NCBI GenBank assembly: GCA_902517365.1
Contig: CABYCA010000019.1
Coordinates: 1-12,769, forward strand
DNA length: 12,769 nucleotides
Reading direction: 5' to 3'
Source: an uncultured Bacteroidota bacterium
Lineage (GTDB): Bacteria > Bacteroidota > Bacteroidia > Flavobacteriales > Flavobacteriaceae
In this document: positions 1-6,467 of the stretch, in pieces
How the letters are laid out: each line of letters opens with the position of its first letter
Position numbering within the stretch: the first letter of the stretch is position 1
The notes under the pieces: model-generated
What the model was told of the DNA's origin: nothing
Seen by the model: only the letters and a program-made list of their open reading frames with translations
Databases searched by the model: none
Position numbers and translations under genes: made by a program

Positions 1-386
1 GCATTGAAACAATCAACAGAGTTCATACTACAAATCAATTCAGATAATCCAAACCAGTCACATAATCTTATAATTGTTCCAAGGTTTCCTGGATCATTGA
101 TGCCATCAACACCAATAGTAATAGGTTCAGATATTATTTCTTGAGAATCAGGTAAAAAGAATATCCCTAAGGCTTGGCTAGGTGTTTTGAAATTTGAAAT
201 CTTTTTCATCTCATCTGAAGTCAAAAGTTCAGAACCTGGATGAAAATTTTTTTCAGTAGAAAATAGATTTTTAAATGACCAATCTGAATTTATTAATTCA
301 TTTACAACTTTTTTTCCTTCAGCTACAAAAAGCTTGTTAGCCAAACGATACTTCTTTTTTTTTAATTGAAGATTAGAAGAGAGCAT
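1..386 (-). CDS. TrmH/SpoU-family RNA 2'-O-methyltransferase (3' end outside window)
   Basis: This is the N-terminal 128 residues of a SAM-dependent ribose 2'-O-methyltransferase of the SpoU/TrmH class, which modifies rRNA or tRNA in the cytoplasm. I read it by translating the minus strand. A SpoU substrate-binding-like domain covers about residues 17-75, including LFVAEGKKVV at 19-28. The SPOUT catalytic domain then opens with family motif 1, DGINDPGNLGTIIR, at 94-107; its Asn and Arg are the conserved residues. The knot and SAM-binding motifs 2 and 3 lie beyond the left edge. I chose the ATG at 386 because the protein then begins like Bacteroidota homologues. In-frame ATGs further upstream lie inside the MerC gene. 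Only 7 bp separate it from the MerC stop, so the two are probably co-transcribed. The exact RNA target cannot be told from this fragment. Confidence 0.88.
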   Translation of the reverse strand, partial: MLSSNLQLKKKKYRLANKLFVAEGKKVVNELINSDWSFKNLFSTEKNFHPGSELLTSDEMKKISNFKTPSQALGIFFLPDSQEIISEPITIGVDGINDPGNLGTIIRLCDWFGLSELICSMNSVDCFN

Positions 387-393
387 AAAAAAT

Positions 394-792
394 TTATGAT
401 GAACAACAATCATCATTATCACATCTACAATAATTCAAATTATATATATGAAGACAGATTAATGATGATGCAGATAGATAAGTTGCAGTTTCTGGAATAG
501 AAAATATTCCTAGACTCTCATTTATAATTAGACCTGATAATACAGCCCAGAACAGATATAGCAAGATTCTAATAAATCTATTAGATGAATTTTTAACAGA
601 ATAATAAATAGCAATAAATGAAATACAAAGAAAAATATAGTTAATTATGAACCATGGCAATGTAAAATCAAATGAAATAAAAATCAAAGAAGATTGAGTT
701 AAAAATAGGAATGGTGTTGCAAAACAATGAAGCATACAAAGCCCTGATGATATAGCGCCTATTTGATCAGAATTTTTAATAATTACCTTCAT
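394..792 (-). CDS. MerC-domain inner-membrane protein
   Basis: This 132-aa polytopic membrane protein matches the MerC family in its layout. MerC proteins were first described as mercuric-ion transporters, but in Bacteroidota they are widespread and probably handle other metals, so the substrate is unknown. An N-terminal helix carries the Cys motif GLCMLHCFATPF at residues 17-28 (C19, H22, C23). Hydrophobic segments follow at about 25-42, 46-65, 73-91 and 103-118. The C-terminus is a Cys/Asp cluster (C122, C124, C129, C130), preceded by H115. This tail resembles the metal-ligand tails of Bacteroidota MerC proteins. It lies 39 bp downstream of the amidohydrolase gene and 7 bp before the RNA methyltransferase gene, with no other mer gene nearby. 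This argues against a mercury-resistance operon. Confidence 0.8.
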   Translation of the reverse strand: MKVIIKNSDQIGAISSGLCMLHCFATPFLFLTQSSLIFISFDFTLPWFIINYIFLCISFIAIYYSVKNSSNRFIRILLYLFWAVLSGLIINESLGIFSIPETATYLSASSLICLHIYNLNYCRCDNDDCCSS

Positions 793-801
793 AAACTTTC
801 A

Positions 802-809
802 CAAATGTA
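802..809 (-). promoter_or_regulatory. Possible -7 box before MerC gene
   Basis: On the minus strand this reads TACATTTG, a match to the Bacteroidota -7 consensus TAnnTTTG. It ends 9 bp before the ATG of the MerC gene, so a transcript would be nearly leaderless. No TTG is found 17-23 bp upstream, which weakens the call. If real, the MerC and methyltransferase genes have their own promoter inside the longer minus-strand run. Confidence 0.25.
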
Positions 810-831
810 TATGTTTTATTTTACTTACAGA

Positions 832-2286
832 TTAATTTTTATACATCAAGGAGTCCAATGATTTTCTAGATAAGAAATTACCGTTTTTTATAACTGCGGA
901 TATATCTTGAGTATTTCTAATTTTATCTAAAGGATTTGAATTCAGAATAACTAAATCTGCTTTATGACCATTTTTAATTCGTCCTGTCTTATCATGTATT
1001 CCAAAAAAAGTTGCTGGATTTATTGTTGCAGTTTTAATTGCTTCAAGATTTGAAAACCCAATTTCAACTAGGACTTCTAATTCAATATGTAAGCTTCTGC
1101 CTGGAATCAAATATCCAATTGGCGTATCAGTACCAGCCATAAAAGGAACTTTTTTTTTATGAAGTTTACCTACCGTAGATTCTAGCCATTTAGAATATCT
1201 TAACCCATTTTTATCAACAATAGTATCAGTCTCTGTAATCTCTTTTATCCATTTTTGTTTGACCTGATTTGGTAATTTATTTAACTCGGGAATAAAAGAA
1301 GGATCTGTGTAAGTTTTTTGAGAAAAATTTCTATATAAAAAAAGTGTTGGTGTTTGCCATACATTCTGTGAAACCAAAAGTTTTGTAGCCTCTTGAAATT
1401 TATTATTATCAAAAGAATCAATAGCCCTTAAACGTTGCTTTGAATGAATAGAAGATCTCAAAACACTTCCTGGTAAATTGTTTGGATTTTTTAGTAACTC
1501 TAATCGTTCTTTATAAAGCTCCTCTGAATTACTTGCAACTGAAAGTTCAAGATTTCGTATATGTTCCATTCCATTTAGCCCTGAATTAACAGCAGAAATT
1601 AAAGTCATACTAAGGGGAATATGACCGGTTACACTTAAGTTTCTTTTTTTTGCAATTCTCATTAAAGCTAAAAACTGATTTTCAGTAAGCATTTCGTACG
1701 CCTTTAAAAAATCTACTTCTTTATCAACTATTCCTAATACATTAGATTCAATTTCAATAATGTCACTGTTTTCAATTGAAAGAAGCGGAAATGAGGGGCT
1801 TGAATTGTTATATACATTTGGGGTTCCATCTATCAGAGGTCCTGCGATATAAATATTTGGATTTTTAATCGAATCATTCAATGATAAGTCTTTCATTTTG
1901 ACTACAAAGTCAATGGGTCCACCTGTATCTCTAACACTTGTTATTCCATGAGCTATAAAAAGTCCAGGCATGTATGGTGCTAGGCTAGTATCATAGGAAA
2001 AATGAATATGAGCATCCCACAAACCTGGAATTAAAAACTTTCCAGTGGCATCTATTATATTATCATCTTTAGCTATCATTTCATTATCATCATTTAATAT
2101 CATAGTTATGATATCATTAGTTATGACAACATGTTTATTAGATTGAAGTCCGTCAATTGGATCAATGATGGATATATTTTTTATAACATATGAATCTTCT
2201 GAAATTGTTACTTGATTTGAACAACCAATTATATTAAAAAACAAAAATACAAAAGCGCACTTTTTCAAAATGTTATAATAGTTCAT
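832..2286 (-). CDS. Lipoprotein amidohydrolase (imidazolonepropionase-like / prolidase-like)
   Basis: This 484-aa metal-dependent hydrolase of the amidohydrolase superfamily hydrolyses C-N bonds; the substrate is unknown and dipeptides or cyclic amides are typical. A lipoprotein signal peptide ends at IIGC with the lipidated Cys at 22, so it acts in the cell envelope. A small beta-sandwich (about 33-85) leads into LIPGLWDAHIHF. The metal ligands are visible: H93 and H95 (D-x-H-x-H), the candidate carboxylated lysine K195 in DFLKAY, H222 in TGHIP, H242 in MEHIR and D387 in AGTDTP. The C-terminal part (about 415-470, NPATFFGI through GHKADLVILNSNPL) completes the sandwich. The length is typical for the family and no ligand is missing. 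It follows the 56-aa basic protein by 26 bp and precedes the MerC gene by 39 bp on the same strand. Confidence 0.88.
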   Translation of the reverse strand: MNYYNILKKCAFVFLFFNIIGCSNQVTISEDSYVIKNISIIDPIDGLQSNKHVVITNDIITMILNDDNEMIAKDDNIIDATGKFLIPGLWDAHIHFSYDTSLAPYMPGLFIAHGITSVRDTGGPIDFVVKMKDLSLNDSIKNPNIYIAGPLIDGTPNVYNNSSPSFPLLSIENSDIIEIESNVLGIVDKEVDFLKAYEMLTENQFLALMRIAKKRNLSVTGHIPLSMTLISAVNSGLNGMEHIRNLELSVASNSEELYKERLELLKNPNNLPGSVLRSSIHSKQRLRAIDSFDNNKFQEATKLLVSQNVWQTPTLFLYRNFSQKTYTDPSFIPELNKLPNQVKQKWIKEITETDTIVDKNGLRYSKWLESTVGKLHKKKVPFMAGTDTPIGYLIPGRSLHIELEVLVEIGFSNLEAIKTATINPATFFGIHDKTGRIKNGHKADLVILNSNPLDKIRNTQDISAVIKNGNFLSRKSLDSLMYKN

Positions 2287-2312
2287 AGTCTTAACTAAAA
2301 AATTTAAAAAGC

Positions 2313-2483
2313 TTAGTTACCTCTTCCAACTTTTCTAATACCAGTCATTTTGGATTTACCTACACCCTTTGACTGGAGCTTACTACTAAAATTTTTTTTT
2401 GAAGTTTTGTTTGAGTTTTTGACTTGACGCTTTCCGTTTGTCTCTTTATTATCATTTTTATTTCCAAAGAATTTACTTCCCAT
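2313..2483 (-). CDS. Small, strongly basic 56-aa protein, unknown
   Basis: I translated this frame by hand. It starts at ATG 2483, stops with TAA at 2313-2315 and encodes 56 residues with 13 Lys and 3 Arg against one Asp and one Glu. It begins MGSKFFGNKND and ends IRKVGRGN. It has no signal peptide or membrane segment, is poor in hydrophobic residues and is probably disordered, like small nucleic-acid or ribosome-associated proteins. That role is inference. The codons read cleanly with no internal stop. The reading frame fills the otherwise empty stretch between the amidohydrolase start (26 bp downstream) and the divergent Kazal gene (52 bp away). Both placement and composition argue for a real gene. 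I do not recognise a named family. Confidence 0.62.
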   Translation of the reverse strand: MGSKFFGNKNDNKETNGKRQVKNSNKTSKKNFSSKLQSKGVGKSKMTGIRKVGRGN

Positions 2484-2535
2484 AATTATTTAATTTAAAA
2501 TATATAATGTTAATTTATAAAAGAATAGTGAGATT

Positions 2536-2766
2536 ATGCCTTTAAATAAACTATTATCACTGATTATATTTATTATTTTTCTTTCTTGTTCAGCTAATGA
2601 TGATCCTCAAAATTTGTGTATTGATAAGTCTAGAATTGATGAGTTTAGTGTATGTATTGAGTTGTACGAGCCTGTTTGTGGTTGCAATGGAATAACATAT
2701 CCAAACTCATGTTATGCTTTAAACTTTAATGGTGTTATTTCATACACGGAGGGAGAATGCAAATAA
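2536..2766 (+). CDS. Kazal-type serine protease inhibitor domain lipoprotein
   Basis: This 76-aa protein has a lipoprotein signal peptide (IFLSC, Cys 18), so it should be anchored in the envelope. It is followed by one Kazal domain. The six domain cysteines are at 28, 40, 48, 50, 59 and 75. The core YEPVCGCNGITYPNSCYAL (44-62) and the closing TEGEC (71-75) are the family signature. Kazal domains insert a loop into the active site of serine proteases. In bacteria such lipoproteins are thought to block host, predator or neighbour proteases, but the target here is unknown. The gene is monocistronic. It diverges from the 56-aa basic gene and faces the small membrane gene at 2779, with only 12 bp between the two stops. 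Confidence 0.88.
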   Translation: MPLNKLLSLIIFIIFLSCSANDDPQNLCIDKSRIDEFSVCIELYEPVCGCNGITYPNSCYALNFNGVISYTEGECK

Positions 2767-2778
2767 ATTGTGTTGACT

Positions 2779-2982
2779 TCAATTCATTCCAATTAAAATT
2801 AAAAATATATACTTCCAGATTAAGTAAATAAGATGACCCAAAATTAGTCCAGTTGTTAAGGCTAACTGAGCGTTTCTATTACCATTAAATAATTTAAATT
2901 TTCTTACTAAAAGATAAGATGAAACAATACTGATTAAAACCCAAAGACCAAAAGCAGAATAATCAATAAGAGTAAAGTTCAT
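2779..2982 (-). CDS. Small two-TM membrane protein, unknown
   Basis: This 67-aa protein has two hydrophobic segments at about residues 9-26 and 41-64. They are joined by a short basic loop (RKFKLFNGNR), which would place the loop in the cytoplasm. I recognise no family. Its ATG lies 5 bp after the stop of the lipoprotein gene at 2988, so the two are very likely translated from one message. The tight spacing and clean hydrophobic pattern support a real gene. Function is unknown. Confidence 0.6.
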   Translation of the reverse strand: MNFTLIDYSAFGLWVLISIVSSYLLVRKFKLFNGNRNAQLALTTGLILGHLIYLIWKYIFLILIGMN

Positions 2983-2987
2983 GTAGT

Positions 2988-3404
2988 TTATTTAAATAAT
3001 TTCTCTGCCTGTTCTTTAATTCTTGATTTATTCAAAATACTATCTTTCAAGATGGATTTTCTTTCAAATTCCTTGTCAGTAATATTAATTCTCATTTTTT
3101 CACGATTAACGGTAAATATCTCATAATTAAAGAGAGCTTGATTAAGAAACTCTAAAGCTTTAATTTCATTATCAACACCTCCAAGACTATTATCTTTATT
3201 GAGAGCATCTGAGTAAACGGATATGATTTCATCAGCAATAATCTCATAGGCTTCAGTGAAGGCTCCCTCAAGTTCTTGAGACTCAAGTTCTTTAGTTTCA
3301 TATGTAGCTTCTCCGGATTGACTGTAATTAAAACTATCTAAGTAATAAATTTCTCCTCCACAGCCAACAAAAAGAAGAGATATAAAAAAAAATATTTTTT
3401 TCAT
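2988..3404 (-). CDS. Hypothetical lipoprotein
   Basis: This 138-aa protein has a clear type II signal peptide, MKKIFFFISLLFVGC, with the lipid-attachment Cys at 15. The mature part is acidic in its first half (residues 36-85 are rich in Glu and Asp) and becomes basic toward the C-terminus. It is predicted mostly helical, with stretches around 47-68, 80-95 and 108-135. I do not recognise a domain. It is the first gene of a two-gene unit with the small membrane protein. A candidate -7 box lies upstream. Confidence 0.65.
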   Translation of the reverse strand: MKKIFFFISLLFVGCGGEIYYLDSFNYSQSGEATYETKELESQELEGAFTEAYEIIADEIISVYSDALNKDNSLGGVDNEIKALEFLNQALFNYEIFTVNREKMRINITDKEFERKSILKDSILNKSRIKEQAEKLFK

Positions 3405-3426
3405 GATTTGTAAACTTTTACAATTA

Positions 3427-3434
3427 CAAAGATA
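3427..3434 (-). promoter_or_regulatory. Possible -7 box for the 3404-2779 unit
   Basis: On the minus strand this reads TATCTTTG, matching TAnnTTTG, and it ends 22 bp before the ATG at 3404. A TTG exists upstream but at about 26 bp, longer than the usual spacing. The position relative to the start is sensible; the -33 element is weak. Confidence 0.3.
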
Positions 3435-3477
3435 TTAAATGAAAATAATTAATTAAAAATCAAAAAAATACTCTTAG

Positions 3478-3505
3478 GGGCACAGAATTAATATAAGGGC
3501 ACAGA
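3478..3505 (+). repeat. Direct repeat GGGCACAGA upstream of the lysine-rich gene
   Basis: The 9-mer GGGCACAGA occurs at 3478-3486 and again at 3497-3505, 19 bp start to start. It is strikingly GC-richer than the surrounding DNA. Extended agreement includes a preceding A/G run (AGGGGCACAGA and AAGGGCACAGA). It sits 50-77 bp upstream of the start at 3555 and about 75-100 bp upstream of the divergent start at 3404, so it could serve as a two-site operator for either gene. That role is inference. Confidence 0.5.
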
Positions 3506-3554
3506 CTATCACTATATATATAAAATAAATTGTATATTTAGTATAGTATATAAT

Positions 3555-4103
3555 ATGGAAAAATTAAAAAGAATTTCTCAAGAAAAATTTGATTCACTTA
3601 AAAAAGATGAAAAAGATTTATTACTAACTTATTATAAAACTTATGAAAAGGAAAATAAATTATCAAAGTCTTTAAATAAATCTAGAAAAAAGATAAAAAA
3701 AGTAAAAGATAAATTGAATAAGGTTCAAATAGAGAAAAAGGAAATTCTAAAAAAAATTAAGTCAATCAATAAAAGTCTATTTACAACTTCTACTGTCGTA
3801 TGTGACAAAAGATGGAACTCATATATCTGTATCTTTAAAAATAGTGAATCTCAAAAATCTTTATATCTTGGAAATCACAAAAGTATAATTAAAGCTCTTG
3901 CACCCTTTTATTCAAAAGAAGAATTTAAAGATTCCCAAGATTTTTTAAAAAAAGAGCTAAAAAAAATTATATCTACGGTTCAAGATAAATTAATTAAGCA
4001 TGATGATAAAAATGAAATAACTTTTAAAAAAAATAAACTTAAAAGTATAGTCGAGTTATATGCTGAAAGTGGTAAATGGGATTATTGGTCTATTGAAGAT
4101 TAG
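3555..4103 (+). CDS. Lysine-rich coiled-coil protein, unknown
   Basis: This 182-aa cytoplasmic protein contains 43 lysines (about 24 percent). Residues 1-75 are charged and helical with a likely coiled coil at about 28-72. The middle part, about 80-115, changes character: it has a short Trp/Tyr beta-like stretch, RWNSYICIFKNS (86-97), then KSLYLGNHKSIIKAL (101-115). This loosely recalls the small beta-sheet DNA-binding modules found before tyrosine integrases, but no catalytic domain follows. Helices follow at 120-150, and the end is aromatic and acidic (GKWDYWSIED). No signal peptide or TM segment is present. I do not recognise a family. The GC-rich direct repeat lies upstream, and the next gene starts 39 bp downstream after another repeat. 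The unusual composition could reflect recent acquisition, though flanking mobile genes are absent. Confidence 0.6.
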   Translation: MEKLKRISQEKFDSLKKDEKDLLLTYYKTYEKENKLSKSLNKSRKKIKKVKDKLNKVQIEKKEILKKIKSINKSLFTTSTVVCDKRWNSYICIFKNSESQKSLYLGNHKSIIKALAPFYSKEEFKDSQDFLKKELKKIISTVQDKLIKHDDKNEITFKKNKLKSIVELYAESGKWDYWSIED

Positions 4104-4104
4104 C

Positions 4105-4137
4105 AATATTAAATAAAAGTATGCAAATATTAAATAA
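4105..4137 (+). repeat. Short direct repeat AATATTAAATAA
   Basis: The 12-mer AATATTAAATAA is found at 4105-4116 and 4126-4137, with a 21-bp period, in the 39-bp gap between the lysine-rich gene and the ADP-ribosylglycohydrolase gene. The preceding GCA is shared too. Two helical turns of spacing would suit a regulator site. However, AT-rich sequence makes such repeats common, so function is unproven. Confidence 0.4.
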
Positions 4138-4142
4138 GTAAT

Positions 4143-5450
4143 ATGAGTTTTATGAAAAATATAAGTTTATTTCTAATTATATCTGTATTTACTTCATGTA
4201 GTTCATTAAATAAAGAGGAACAAGCATTTATTGAAATATCAAAAGAAAATTATCAAGATCAACTTGAAGGTTTTTGGTTAGGCCAACTAATTGCAAATTG
4301 GACTGGATTAATAACAGAAAATGATAAAATTGGAAATATTGGGGAAATTAAGACAGGTGATTTCTATACTAGAGAAGACTGGGGTAAAACTGATCATAGA
4401 AGTATTTGGGAGGATGATTCAGTTGATAAATCAAACATTAAAATTGATTATGTTTTAAAATCAGAAGATGAAATTTGGGGATCAGATGATGATACAGATA
4501 TTGAGTATATGTATCAGTATTTAAAAAATTTTTATGAAACAAATATTTTAACTCCATTTCAAATAAGAGAAGGATGGTTAAGACATATTTACATTGAGGA
4601 AGAGAATTATTTATGGGTTTCAAACCAAAGAGCATTAGATTTAATGTTAGAAGGTTTTGAACCACCAGAGACTAGTAACCCTGAAAGAAATGAATTCTAT
4701 GATATGATTGATGCTCAATTAACTACTGAAATTTTTGGTTTATTCTCACCTACAAAACCAGAATTTGCAATTGAAATGTCAAGACTTCCAATCCAAACAA
4801 CAGCAAGAAAGGAAGCGCAAGAGATTGCTGAGTTTTATGTTAGAATGTATTCAAATGCGTCAAACACGAAAAATTTAAAATCAATTAAAGAAAAAATTTT
4901 TTGGCTTGCTAATAAGTCCAGATCTAAGCTTAATAATAATTTATACCCTTCAAAAATGTACGATTATATCAAAGGTTTACATGACTCTGGAATTAAATGG
5001 GAGCAAACAAGAGATTCCGTTTATTACAGATACCAAGTCAATCAAAAAGATGAATATAATATAACCTCTAAAAATTTATATTGTAATGGTTGTTATGCGG
5101 CTGGAATTAATTTTGCCTCAAGTCTTGTAAGTCTATTTTATGGTGAAGGCAACTTAAAGGAAACAATAAAAATTGGAACACTTGCAGGTTGGGACTCTGA
5201 TAATCCCACATCTACCTGGGGTGGATTAATTGGATTTATAATAGGCAGGGAAATGATTGAAAAAGAATTTAACATGAAACTATCCAACAAGTTTAATATT
5301 CATAGAACAAGAAAAAATTTCCCCAAAGATGGGATAGATACATTTGAAAATATGGCAAAAAATGGAATTAAGATAGTTGATAGGGTTGTTCTAGGAGAAC
5401 TAAATGGGAAAATTGATTCAGAAAATAAATTATGGTTAATTCCTAAATAA
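4143..5450 (+). CDS. ADP-ribosylglycohydrolase-family lipoprotein
   Basis: This 435-aa exported protein carries the ADP-ribosylglycohydrolase fold, a dimetal all-helical hydrolase family that cleaves N- or O-glycosidic bonds to ADP-ribose. Exported members may act on other glycosides. A lipoprotein signal ends at VFTSC (Cys 19 from the first ATG). The second ATG (Met 4) is an equally good start. The domain opens with DQLEGFWLGQLIANWTGL (39-56). The first metal motif is SDDDTD at 114-119. The second is GWDSDNPTSTWGG at 349-361, with D351 and D353 in the family's D-x-D-[ST] position, but with Trp in place of the usual Gly before the first Asp and Asn after the second. A C-N-G-C pair (314-317) lies just before it. 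The SRPBCC gene follows after 21 bp, so co-transcription is likely. The substrate is unknown. Confidence 0.85.
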   Translation: MSFMKNISLFLIISVFTSCSSLNKEEQAFIEISKENYQDQLEGFWLGQLIANWTGLITENDKIGNIGEIKTGDFYTREDWGKTDHRSIWEDDSVDKSNIKIDYVLKSEDEIWGSDDDTDIEYMYQYLKNFYETNILTPFQIREGWLRHIYIEEENYLWVSNQRALDLMLEGFEPPETSNPERNEFYDMIDAQLTTEIFGLFSPTKPEFAIEMSRLPIQTTARKEAQEIAEFYVRMYSNASNTKNLKSIKEKIFWLANKSRSKLNNNLYPSKMYDYIKGLHDSGIKWEQTRDSVYYRYQVNQKDEYNITSKNLYCNGCYAAGINFASSLVSLFYGEGNLKETIKIGTLAGWDSDNPTSTWGGLIGFIIGREMIEKEFNMKLSNKFNIHRTRKNFPKDGIDTFENMAKNGIKIVDRVVLGELNGKIDSENKLWLIPK

Positions 5451-5471
5451 TAATTATTTTAAATAATAAAA

Positions 5472-5957
5472 ATGATCTTACCTGTAAGCTGTTCAATTGA
5501 CTTAAATTTTGACAATAAACAAGTTTGGCAAATTATCTCAGAGCCAGGAAACCTAAACAAAACTCATCCATTCTGTAAATCAAATACAGTTGTCAATTGG
5601 GATAAAGATAGTCATGAAGACATATTAGAGTATTTAAATGGGGTTGTTCTTCATAGAAATTTCAATAAATGGGATGAAGGCAACGGGTATGAGTTAAACA
5701 TTGGAAGAAAAAATGGAAGTAAATCTAAAGTTATTTGGAAAATTACAGGTGATAAAAAAACGAATCTAAATATTACTGTTTATCCACATGTCTTTAGTGA
5801 TAGAAATAAAATCAGCTATTTTTTGATTCATGCTTTAGTTATTAATCCAGGCTTAAAAAAATATTTAAATTCTGTTTTAAAAGGTTACAAGTGGTATCTA
5901 GAAAATAAACAGTCTGTACCAAGAAATCATTTCGGTAAACACAAATGGTTTTCCTAA
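5472..5957 (+). CDS. SRPBCC (START-like) family protein
   Basis: This 161-aa soluble protein has the SRPBCC fold, a helix-grip that forms a deep hydrophobic ligand pocket (Bet v 1, polyketide cyclase and START relatives). The opening MILPVSCSIDLNFDNKQVW followed by SEPGNLNKTHPFC (23-35) is typical of the family. So are the beta strands through ILEYLNGVVL (51-60) and GYELNIGRKNGS (72-83), the C-terminal alpha helix (about 125-144) and the ending RNHFGKHKWFS (151-161). No signal peptide is present, so it should be cytoplasmic. It follows the ADP-ribosylglycohydrolase gene by 21 bp and is probably co-transcribed. Its stop is only 3 bp from that of the convergent Met/His-rich gene. The ligand is unknown. 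Confidence 0.75.
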   Translation: MILPVSCSIDLNFDNKQVWQIISEPGNLNKTHPFCKSNTVVNWDKDSHEDILEYLNGVVLHRNFNKWDEGNGYELNIGRKNGSKSKVIWKITGDKKTNLNITVYPHVFSDRNKISYFLIHALVINPGLKKYLNSVLKGYKWYLENKQSVPRNHFGKHKWFS

Positions 5958-5960
5958 AAA

Positions 5961-6461
5961 CTAATTATGATTGGAATGATCCATGTCGTGGTTCATGTGC
6001 ATTTTTTTCCCAATGTTGAAAATTGGCACCATTAATCCTAATGTTTTCATCGACTCTGAAGTGTTAAAAAATATCCTAAGTTTTTTATTTTTAAAGACCT
6101 TGTAGTCAATTCCAATGTATGGTTCATTATGATTTCCATCTGTGCTATGCATAGAGCCCATTCCCATATGCATTCCCATGTGATCATCTGGCATTTCGTG
6201 AAACATATATCCAGCGGCAACATTAAATCTTCCAAAGTTATATTTTACATTTAACATAATTTCATAATCATCATCCACATCAAAAGGAGTTATCATAACC
6301 CCTCCGCCAATCATAACCTTAGGGAGTGGCATGTAGTTTAGACCTACTCCTAACTTGGAGTATTCATTTTCAAGATCAAATCCACCCGTTACACCAATGT
6401 GCGCTTGAGAATGTAAACTAAGTGAAATCAATAAAATAATTACAATAAAAAAATTTCTCAT
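5961..6461 (-). CDS. Met/His-rich outer-membrane beta-barrel-like protein
   Basis: This 166-aa exported protein has a signal peptide cleaved near LHSQA (about residue 20). The mature part shows alternating hydrophobic strands with Gly turns (22-28, 35-45, 49-58, 66-74, 78-88, 114-123, 127-133, 139-148), as in small outer-membrane barrels. The long loop at 86-112 is packed with metal-type ligands: Met 86, 90, 95, 97, 99, 101, 104 and His 88, 94, 98, 105, 111. The tail, 151-166, adds Met 154, 156, 160 and His 155, 158, 162, 165. Met/His clusters of this sort bind Cu(I) or Ag(I) in copper-resistance proteins, so copper handling is the best inference. It follows the 57-aa membrane protein by 6 bp. 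No P-type ATPase, CusABC or copper regulator is in view. Confidence 0.7.
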   Translation of the reverse strand: MRNFFIVIILLISLSLHSQAHIGVTGGFDLENEYSKLGVGLNYMPLPKVMIGGGVMITPFDVDDDYEIMLNVKYNFGRFNVAAGYMFHEMPDDHMGMHMGMGSMHSTDGNHNEPYIGIDYKVFKNKKLRIFFNTSESMKTLGLMVPIFNIGKKMHMNHDMDHSNHN

Positions 6462-6467
6462 ATTGTG

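Noticed and set aside
394..792. Mercury-resistance operon suggested by MerC
   Set aside because: No merR, merT, merP or merA is nearby; MerC proteins occur without them in Bacteroidota.
4438..4665. Minus-strand open frame inside the ADP-ribosylglycohydrolase gene
   Set aside because: It lies opposite a well-supported gene and has no domain or sensible start.
6047..6235. Second minus-strand frame inside the Met/His-rich barrel gene
   Set aside because: It is a same-strand out-of-frame reading of a gene with a signal peptide and strand pattern.
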